DNA from: JANXSD01 sp038206385
GTDB lineage: Bacteria; Bacteroidota; Bacteroidia; AKYH767-A; OLB10
Length of the DNA stretch: 13,892 bases
Assembly (NCBI GenBank): GCA_038206385.1
Contig: JBBRAW010000096.1
Location: 1 to 13,892 of the forward strand
Direction: 5' to 3'
How positions within the stretch are numbered: position 1 is the first letter of the stretch; each line of letters begins with the position of its first letter. The notes under the pieces are model-generated. The model had not been told where the DNA came from, made no database searches, and worked only from the letters and a program-made list of their open reading frames with translations. Of this stretch, positions 5,964-12,611 are shown in pieces. The position numbers and the translations under genes are program-made.

Positions 5964-7511
5964 CTATGATTTAATTCTTCTTTTATAAATTCTTACATCG
6001 GTATTATTCCATAGTGGCAATGGTTCAAAAAGAGAGTCAAGTTGTTTGAATGTCGATTTAGTACAAGAATCATCCGCTATATCAGGTTTCATTTGCACAG
6101 TAATATAATTTATTTTTAATCCTGAAATTTTTTCGAAATTAGCAATATTAATACATGGTTTTTTACTCGCAGGAAAATCACCTAAATGTAATTCTGGATC
6201 CATTCCCTTTTTCCAAACTAATGGAAATGCCTTTGAAACAGCTTCGTAATTTCTCAATACAACAATATCTTTTTCTACACCCATGTAATCACATAAATGA
6301 TTGTGAAGCCAATTACTGTCATAATTAAGTGGAACTACAATACTTCCCTTTTCCATTCTTTCAGCTGCTTCAAAATACGTTATTGCGAAATCACTTAAAT
6401 CTTTTCTTCTCGTAAAATTTCTTATCGAAAAGACTAAGCTAAAAAGCACTGAGATAAATGCTATTACAACTCTTCCTTTAATTGGAATATTTAATGTTAT
6501 TAACCAAATCATCCATGCTAAATAAAAAACCTGGACAACTCGAACGGTAATTATACTTCCTGATGCAAGCGATTCTGGTATAATAAATATTAATAAAAAG
6601 CAACCAATTGTAATACCCAACAAAGCCTTTTGATATGATTGAATGGAATAATTTTTCAAAGACCATAAAGTAATTCCGATAAGGGTTAGAAAATATGTTC
6701 GAGTTAAAATAGCATCTTTATTGAAATCAAAAAACACTAAAAATCCGGCGCTAATAATATCATTTATTCTATCCATAAACGTATTATATTGTGTTGGATT
6801 CGAACTGGAACCAGTAAAGAAAATTACCCATATTGATAGCGTTAGTATCGGAAGAAAAATTATTATTAAAGATTTTATTTGATTAACAATTTTCTTTTTG
6901 TCATGTAAACGATAATCATTCATCGTTATGAAGAACATGAAAAAACATGCAAATAGAATGATTAAGATATGGCAGAAATATAGTACAATTGTTGCAATAA
7001 TTAATAATGCAAACTGCAAACTATTAAATTTAATATTTCTATTTCTAATCCAAAATAAAAGTATAAATGGTAACAGCGAAAAACCTATAGAATAATTGTA
7101 AAACCCTAAACTGAATGGGAAATTATAAATCATAGGAAAGTAAAGCCAACTCATCCAACCAGATTTTGTGTTAAGCTCAACAGTTAGTAATCTGAAGCCA
7201 ATAGCACCAGAAATTATAATGAGGATTATAATAATTTTTTCTGTAAACCAAGCAGGTAAAAAAGTTAAGAGCAATGCGGTTAAAGTTTGACAAATCCAAT
7301 TCGGTTGTGGAATGGGATTAAATTCAAAAAATCGATTTGCGATAGAGCTGTTTTCAAATATGAGCGTGTGTAACAATCGACCATTATACAAATGAGCTGC
7401 TCCATCAAGACTTACAAAAGGGGTTAAAATAATAACTGGCAACAGATGTATTAGCAGTAATAAATAAAATAATATTGGCTCCTTTTTATTAAGTTTTTCC
7501 ATCTTGTGCAT
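5964..7511 (-). CDS. Polytopic membrane protein, GT-C glycosyltransferase-like
   Basis: A 515-residue protein with a long hydrophobic part of about ten or eleven helices (12-365) and a soluble C-terminal domain of about 150 residues (366-515). The first loop carries SLDGAAHLYN, with D36 and H40. An Asp in the first non-cytoplasmic loop is a hallmark of GT-C lipid-sugar-dependent glycosyltransferases, and D-x-x-x-H variants occur in several uncharacterised membrane families. The C-terminal domain has a striking patch, PLNYDSNWLHNHLCDYMG (394-411), followed by VVLRNYEA (417-424), which looks conserved rather than linker-like. Specific function is unknown; glycosyl transfer to a surface polymer or protein is only a suggestion. 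The start is the ATG at 7511 or, three codons in, the ATG at 7502. The codons are AT-rich like the neighbours. It is divergent from dnaX, convergent with the response regulator gene, and probably transcribed alone. Confidence 0.8.
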   Translation of the reverse strand: MHKMEKLNKKEPILFYLLLLIHLLPVIILTPFVSLDGAAHLYNGRLLHTLIFENSSIANRFFEFNPIPQPNWICQTLTALLLTFLPAWFTEKIIIILIIISGAIGFRLLTVELNTKSGWMSWLYFPMIYNFPFSLGFYNYSIGFSLLPFILLFWIRNRNIKFNSLQFALLIIATIVLYFCHILIILFACFFMFFITMNDYRLHDKKKIVNQIKSLIIIFLPILTLSIWVIFFTGSSSNPTQYNTFMDRINDIISAGFLVFFDFNKDAILTRTYFLTLIGITLWSLKNYSIQSYQKALLGITIGCFLLIFIIPESLASGSIITVRVVQVFYLAWMIWLITLNIPIKGRVVIAFISVLFSLVFSIRNFTRRKDLSDFAITYFEAAERMEKGSIVVPLNYDSNWLHNHLCDYMGVEKDIVVLRNYEAVSKAFPLVWKKGMDPELHLGDFPASKKPCINIANFEKISGLKINYITVQMKPDIADDSCTKSTFKQLDSLFEPLPLWNNTDVRIYKRRIKS

Positions 7512-7632
7512 GGCGAAAAATAGCTGTTTTTTTGCAATACTGTTGAAAACTCAATTCTTATAGAATTTCAAGTGACTGAAAGTGAGTAGTTTTTAGCAGT
7601 TATGCCTATGTATTTTTTAGATGAATTTGGGT

Positions 7633-7640
7633 TAACTTTG
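7633..7640 (+). promoter_or_regulatory. Candidate -7 element TAACTTTG just upstream of dnaX
   Basis: TAACTTTG is a full match to the Bacteroidota -7 consensus TAnnTTTG and ends 7 bases before the dnaX ATG. If used, transcription would begin within a few bases of the start codon, giving a nearly leaderless mRNA. No convincing TTG was seen 17-23 bases upstream, so a chance match is possible. Confidence 0.3.
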
Positions 7641-7647
7641 TAGGAAT

Positions 7648-9519
7648 ATGAATCAGTTTGTTGTTTCTGCTCGGAAGTACCGTCCTGCAACCTTCGATAC
7701 AGTTGTTGGGCAGTCTCATATCACGAATACTTTAAAAAATGCGATTAAAACAAAACATTTGGCTCAGGCCTTTTTGTTTTGCGGTCCTCGTGGTGTAGGT
7801 AAAACCACCTGCGCTCGAATTCTTGCAAAAACCATTAATTGCAGAAATATTACAGATACTATTGAAGCATGTAACGAGTGTGATTCTTGCAAGAGTTTTA
7901 ATACAGGTCAATCGTTAAATATTTACGAGTTAGATGCAGCATCGAATAATTCAGTTGATGATATTCGAAATCTAGTTGAACAGGTAAGGTACGCTCCTCA
8001 TTCAGGTGAATTCAAGATCTATATTATTGATGAAGTTCACATGCTTTCATCTGGCGCTTTTAATGCTTTTCTGAAAACATTAGAAGAACCACCTCCGTAT
8101 GCGATTTTTATACTAGCTACTACCGAAAAGCATAAAATTATTCCGACCATCTTATCTCGATGTCAAATTTTTGATTTCAATAGAATTCAGGTGGAAGATA
8201 TTGCTTCACATTTAGAATTTGTTTCAAGGTCGGAAGGTGTAAATGCGGAAGGAGATGCTTTACATATCATTGCACAAAAGGCGGATGGTGCTCTTCGAGA
8301 TGCACTTTCAATCTTTGATCAGATTGTTAGTTTTGCTGGTACAAATATCACTTACAAAGATGTAATTACAAATCTTAATATCTTAGATTACGATTATTAT
8401 TTTAGAGTTACAGATGATCTTGTGAGTGGAAATATTCCTGCTATCTTACTATTGTTTAATGAACTTTTAAGTGATGGATTTGATGGTCATCATTTCATAA
8501 ATGGGCTAGCTTCACATTTTCGTGATTTATTAGTTTGCCAAGATGTGGTTACTATTCCGCTCTTAGAAGTAAGTAAAAATGTTAGAGAACGTTATCAAGT
8601 TCAAGCAACCCAAACACCACCGATTTTATTACTTCAACTATTAGAAATTTGTAACAAGTGTGATTTAGAATATCGTTCAGCAAAAAACCAACGCTTGCAT
8701 GTAGAGATCACGTTAATTCGCATGTGCACAACTGCAAGAGGAGGTTTACCTGCTACACTCTTTCCTGCATTTGAAAAAAAAAGTCATGAAATAAATAATT
8801 CAATTGCACCAGCGAATTCAATTGCTAAAGTTGTTGTACAAGAAATTCCTGTTAAGATTGAATTAATAAAAGAAATAGTTTCACCAGTACCTGCTAAAGC
8901 AATCGTTAAAGAAGAGATTAAGGAACAAGAGCCAGAGAAATTTGAATCAAGTCGTTCTGCAATGAAACCGAATACAAAAGTTCTTGATTCAATAAATGAA
9001 ACAGCTGTAATAAAAGCATCAACAGCGCCTACTCCTACTTCTACTTCTCGCTTAGGAGGAAGTTTATTAAAAGGTACATCACTCGGATCCTCTAATAAAT
9101 TAGTTCCTATAAAAGAGGAAAAATCAATTAACATTGATGAACTTCCATCTGATAAAGTTAGCAATGAACAATTGCAAAAAGTTTGGGAAGAATTTGCATT
9201 GTTACAACAGCAAGAAAAAAAAATCCAATTGTTTACAACATTAACAATGGATAAGCCGATTCTATTAGATGAAAAAACAATCGAGTTGGTGATTCATAAT
9301 CAATCGCAAAATAATTTATTGCAAGAGGAAAAACAACGCATAATGGATTATCTGCGCAAGCAACTAAATAATTTTCAATTGCAATTGTTAACACGAATTG
9401 AAGAACGTGCAGGAACAGATGATGTTGCTTATACCAATAAAGAGCGCTACCTTAAAATGGTTGAAAAAAATCCTGATTTAGAAGAGTTTCGAAAGCAATT
9501 AGGATTAGAATTAGAATAA
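7648..9519 (+). CDS. dnaX: DNA polymerase III subunits gamma/tau
   Basis: A 623-residue clamp-loader ATPase, the motor that opens the sliding clamp and, in the tau form, ties polymerase and helicase together at the fork. The start MNQFVVSARKYRP is canonical. Walker A is GPRGVGKT (46-53). A zinc module uses C65, C75, C78 and C81. Walker B is YIIDEVH (125-131, D128/E129), sensor 1 is ATTE (157-160), and the arginine finger lies in SRC (R171). The collar domain runs to about residue 370. A low-complexity linker rich in Ala, Pro, Thr, Ser and Lys follows (about 380-510), then a C-terminal domain (about 515-623) starting QLQKVWEEF, as in tau of related bacteria. An A9 run at the collar/linker junction could yield a short gamma form. 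It is divergent from the membrane protein gene and 47 bases upstream of icd, with which it may be co-transcribed. Confidence 0.97.
   Translation: MNQFVVSARKYRPATFDTVVGQSHITNTLKNAIKTKHLAQAFLFCGPRGVGKTTCARILAKTINCRNITDTIEACNECDSCKSFNTGQSLNIYELDAASNNSVDDIRNLVEQVRYAPHSGEFKIYIIDEVHMLSSGAFNAFLKTLEEPPPYAIFILATTEKHKIIPTILSRCQIFDFNRIQVEDIASHLEFVSRSEGVNAEGDALHIIAQKADGALRDALSIFDQIVSFAGTNITYKDVITNLNILDYDYYFRVTDDLVSGNIPAILLLFNELLSDGFDGHHFINGLASHFRDLLVCQDVVTIPLLEVSKNVRERYQVQATQTPPILLLQLLEICNKCDLEYRSAKNQRLHVEITLIRMCTTARGGLPATLFPAFEKKSHEINNSIAPANSIAKVVVQEIPVKIELIKEIVSPVPAKAIVKEEIKEQEPEKFESSRSAMKPNTKVLDSINETAVIKASTAPTPTSTSRLGGSLLKGTSLGSSNKLVPIKEEKSINIDELPSDKVSNEQLQKVWEEFALLQQQEKKIQLFTTLTMDKPILLDEKTIELVIHNQSQNNLLQEEKQRIMDYLRKQLNNFQLQLLTRIEERAGTDDVAYTNKERYLKMVEKNPDLEEFRKQLGLELE
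8774..8782 (+). other. A9 homopolymer in dnaX, candidate slippage site for a gamma form
   Basis: Nine consecutive A residues are read as GAA AAA AAA AGT (E376-K-K-S379), exactly where the collar domain ends and the tau linker starts. Adding one A (or a -1 ribosomal shift) gives GAA AAA AAA AAG TCA TGA, and losing one A (or a +1 shift) gives GAA AAA AAA GTC ATG AAA TAA, so both shifts end within a few codons. The product would be a protein of about 380 residues with the ATPase and collar but no tau domains. A run of nine A residues drives transcriptional slippage in Thermus thermophilus dnaX, and E. coli uses a ribosomal frameshift at A AAA AAG. Use here is inferred. Confidence 0.4.
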
Positions 9520-9566
9520 CAATTTCACAATAACAATACACCAAATAAAACAATAAGATTTAGATC

Positions 9567-10919
9567 ATGCAAGGAGAGAAAATTTCAATTCAGAACGGTA
9601 AACTGAATGTACCTAACAACCCAATAATTCCATTTATAATAGGAGATGGAACTGGTCCAGATATTTGGGCTTCAAGTGTACGCGTAATGGATGCGGCAGT
9701 AAATAAAGCATATTCTGGTAAGAAACAAATTGTATGGAAAGAAGTATTAGCAGGAGAAAAAGCTTTTAATGAAACTGGAAATTGGTTGCCAGATGCAACA
9801 CTTGATGCATTCAAAGAATATTTAGTAGGAATAAAAGGGCCACTTACAACTCCCGTTGGTGGTGGAATTCGTTCTCTTAATGTGGCATTGCGCCAGATAT
9901 TAGATTTATATGTTTGCTTGCGACCTGTTCGTTGGTTTGAAGGAACGCCATCTCCTGTTAAGAATCCAGGTGCTGTTGACATGACCATTTTTCGTGAGAA
10001 TACAGAAGACATTTATGCCGGAATTGAATTCGCAGCAGGCAGTCCAGAAAATGCGAAAGTGATGGAATTTTTTGCTAAAGAATTTCCTAAGGAGTTTAAT
10101 AAAATCCGTTTTGGCACAGCTGAAAAAGCAAAAGATTATTTAGATTCAGCAGGCATTCCAACTACAGCAGAAAACACGAATGTGAATGTTGGTATTGGAA
10201 TTAAAGCTGTAAGTAAATTAGGTTCCGAGCGTTTAATTGGTGCAGCTATTGATTTTGCAATATTGCATAAACGTAAATCTGTCACGATCGTTCACAAAGG
10301 AAATATCATGAAATATACGGAAGGCGGATTCCGTGATTGGGGTTATGCGTTAGCAGAAAATAATTATGGTGATAAAGTTTATACATGGAGCCAATGGGAA
10401 CGCACTAAAAAAGAAAAAGGTGAAGACGTTGCAAATGCTGAACAGAAATCTGCTCTTGCTGCTGGAAAAATTTTAATTAAAGATGCTATTGCAGATATTG
10501 CATTGCAACAAGTTTTAACGCGTCCAGAAGATTTTGATGTTATTGCAACACTTAATTTAAATGGTGATTATTTATCAGATGCATTGGCTGCTCAAGTTGG
10601 TGGAATTGGCATTGCTCCGGGAGCAAATATCAATTACGTTACTGGACATGCAATTTTTGAAGCCACTCATGGAACAGCTCCCAAATATGCTGGTCTTGAT
10701 AAAGTTAATCCAGGATCAGTGATTTTATCTGGAGCAATGATGATGGAACATCTTGGTTGGTTAGAAGCTGCGCAATTAATTTACAAAGGAATAGAACGAA
10801 GCATCGCGATAAAAAGAGTCACTTATGATTTTCATCGTTTAATGGAAGGTGCAACACTACTTAAGTGTTCTGAATTTGGCGATGAAATCATTAAAAATAT
10901 GGAACTAGTGAATGCATAA
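9567..10919 (+). CDS. icd: NADP-dependent isocitrate dehydrogenase (homodimeric, E. coli type)
   Basis: A 450-residue TCA-cycle enzyme that converts isocitrate to 2-oxoglutarate and CO2, yielding NADPH in the cytosol. Isocitrate-binding residues are visible in GIRSLNVALRQ (S103, N105, R109), in CLRPVR (R119) and in IFRENTEDIY (R143, Y150). The catalytic Lys is K244 (IVHKGN), and the metal-binding Asp residues are D334 and D338 (NLNGDYLSDAL). NADP rather than NAD use is indicated by K373/Y374 (HGTAPKY) and by Y420/R424 (VTYDFHRL), matching the E. coli residues that bind the 2'-phosphate. S103 corresponds to the Ser phosphorylated by AceK in E. coli; no AceK gene is seen here. The protein is somewhat longer than the E. 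coli enzyme (416), with extra residues around 155-200 and 280-300. The start is the ATG at 9567, 47 bases after dnaX. No hairpin terminator was found on either side. Confidence 0.97.
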   Translation: MQGEKISIQNGKLNVPNNPIIPFIIGDGTGPDIWASSVRVMDAAVNKAYSGKKQIVWKEVLAGEKAFNETGNWLPDATLDAFKEYLVGIKGPLTTPVGGGIRSLNVALRQILDLYVCLRPVRWFEGTPSPVKNPGAVDMTIFRENTEDIYAGIEFAAGSPENAKVMEFFAKEFPKEFNKIRFGTAEKAKDYLDSAGIPTTAENTNVNVGIGIKAVSKLGSERLIGAAIDFAILHKRKSVTIVHKGNIMKYTEGGFRDWGYALAENNYGDKVYTWSQWERTKKEKGEDVANAEQKSALAAGKILIKDAIADIALQQVLTRPEDFDVIATLNLNGDYLSDALAAQVGGIGIAPGANINYVTGHAIFEATHGTAPKYAGLDKVNPGSVILSGAMMMEHLGWLEAAQLIYKGIERSIAIKRVTYDFHRLMEGATLLKCSEFGDEIIKNMELVNA

Positions 10920-10977
10920 AAAATAAATAATAATTTTTCTCCTCTATAAAATATTGATAAAAAACTAAGTCAATTAT

Positions 10978-12516
10978 ATGCCTCTATTAGGTAGTATTAT
11001 AAAAAAAGGAATTGAGTTTCGACACCGAATACGGTTTGAAGAGAAGGCTCCTATATACTATCAAAAGAAGGAATTGAAAAAGTTATTACGGAAATCACAA
11101 TTCACTATGTTCGGGCAAACGTATAATTTCTCCGGCATAGTGAATAGTAGAAATGTGATGAATAAATTTCGTGCAACAGTTCCTGTTCATGATTATAATT
11201 CGATGCATGCACGATGGTGGAATAAATCACTTCACAACGAAGAAGATGTTTGTTGGCCAGGAAAAGTAAAATATTTTGCTTTAAGTAGTGGCACATCGGA
11301 TAGTTCTAGTAAACATATTCCAGTTACCAATGACATGGTAAAAGCCATTCAACGTACTAGTTTGAAACAAGTATTTTCATTGGGCGGATATACTGGCTTA
11401 TCAGAAAACGTTTTTACTAAAGGAATATTAATGCTTGGTGGAAGTACTCACCTAAATCAACGAGGTTCCTATTTTGAAGGCGATTTAAGCGGAATTACAA
11501 CTGGTAAAATTCCCTTTTGGTTTCAGCATTTTTATAAGCCAGGAAAAAAGATTTCGAGAGCAAGTGATTGGAATACAAAGTTAGAAGAGATTGTAGAGAA
11601 TGCTCCTAAATGGGATATTGGAATTCTTGCTGGTGTTCCAGCTTGGTGTCAGTTATTACTTGAAAAAATAATTGATCGTTATAAATTAAAAACCATTCAT
11701 GACATTTGGCCAAGTTTAGAAATTTATGTTCATGGAGGAGTTTCATTTGAACCATATCGAAAAAGTTTCGAAACATTAGTTGCACGACCTTTAACAAGTA
11801 TTGAAACGTATTTGGCTTCCGAAGGATTTATAGCTTTTCAACACGAGCAAGACAATAAATCAATGCACATGGTATTAAATAATGGATTATTTTTTGAGTT
11901 CATTCCATTCAATAATGAGAATTTTAATAACGATGGGGAATTGGTGCGTAAGCCCAAAACTTTATTGATTGATGAAGTGGAAGAAGGGGAAGAATATGCA
12001 TTATTGCTGTCAACATGTGCTGGCGCTTGGCGATATCTTATTGGTGATGTAATTAAATTCACTAATGTAAAAAAAGCAGAGATCATTATCACAGGACGAA
12101 CAAAGCATTTTTTAAGTTTATGTGGTGAGCATTTATCAGTTGATAATATGACCAAGGCAATAGAAATGATATCGGATGAATTTGATATTCGTGTAAATGA
12201 ATTTACTGTTGCCGGTATTAAATCAGGTACTTTATTCGCACACAAATGGTATATCGGTACCGATAATATTGTTGATGCAGATGCGCTAAAAAAGAGTTTA
12301 GATGAAAAATTAAAAATTTTAAATGATGACTATCGCGTAGAGAGAAGTTCTGCATTAAAAGATTTAATCGTTGAATTATTACCACAAAAAGTTTTCCTTA
12401 AATGGATGGAAAAACAAGGAAGAATGGGTTCTCAAAATAAATTTCCAAGAGTTATGAAAAACCATTTACAAGAAGAATGGGAAAAGTTTGTGCAAGAAGA
12501 ATTGGTAAATAATTAA
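10978..12516 (+). CDS. GH3-family adenylate-forming enzyme (acyl-amido synthetase-like)
   Basis: A 512-residue member of the GH3 family (auxin-responsive promoter family in annotation), part of the ANL adenylating superfamily. Plant members adenylate a carboxylic acid and join it to an amino acid; bacterial substrates are mostly unknown. Visible motifs are the phosphate-binding loop ALSSGTSDSSSK (101-112), YLASEGFIAFQ (278-288), CAGAWRYLIGDVIKF (347-361, with the Y-x-x-G-D core), the hinge region ITGRTKHFLSLCGEHL (371-386) and the C-terminal GSQNKFPRV (484-492), whose Lys488 sits where a catalytic lysine would be expected. All core elements appear intact. There is no signal peptide, so it should be cytosolic. 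It begins 58 bases after icd and ends 95 bases before a lipoprotein gene. The family is confident; substrate and partner are unknown, and the 'auxin-responsive' label says nothing about its role here. Confidence 0.9.
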   Translation: MPLLGSIIKKGIEFRHRIRFEEKAPIYYQKKELKKLLRKSQFTMFGQTYNFSGIVNSRNVMNKFRATVPVHDYNSMHARWWNKSLHNEEDVCWPGKVKYFALSSGTSDSSSKHIPVTNDMVKAIQRTSLKQVFSLGGYTGLSENVFTKGILMLGGSTHLNQRGSYFEGDLSGITTGKIPFWFQHFYKPGKKISRASDWNTKLEEIVENAPKWDIGILAGVPAWCQLLLEKIIDRYKLKTIHDIWPSLEIYVHGGVSFEPYRKSFETLVARPLTSIETYLASEGFIAFQHEQDNKSMHMVLNNGLFFEFIPFNNENFNNDGELVRKPKTLLIDEVEEGEEYALLLSTCAGAWRYLIGDVIKFTNVKKAEIIITGRTKHFLSLCGEHLSVDNMTKAIEMISDEFDIRVNEFTVAGIKSGTLFAHKWYIGTDNIVDADALKKSLDEKLKILNDDYRVERSSALKDLIVELLPQKVFLKWMEKQGRMGSQNKFPRVMKNHLQEEWEKFVQEELVNN

Positions 12517-12611
12517 TTTTTTTCCTCCAACTAAACTTGATTTACATTTAATGCTATTAATTCAACCATTGTTAGTTTAAGTTTTCAGAAAAATAACGGA
12601 TAAGTAAATCA

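Noticed and set aside
8784..9164. Minus-strand open frame of 126 codons inside dnaX
   Set aside because: It lies antisense to the low-complexity tau linker, has no recognisable domain, and is explained by the codon composition of dnaX.
9590..10012. Minus-strand open frame of 140 codons inside icd
   Set aside because: Antisense to conserved substrate-binding motifs of icd; no domain or start signal supports it.
11838..12245. Minus-strand open frame of 135 codons inside the GH3 gene
   Set aside because: The sense frame is a well-supported GH3 protein with motifs across this stretch; the antisense product has no recognisable features.
12578..12585. TAAGTTTT as a promoter of the lipoprotein gene
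   Set aside because: One mismatch to TAnnTTTG and no -33 TTG at a suitable distance; too weak to annotate.
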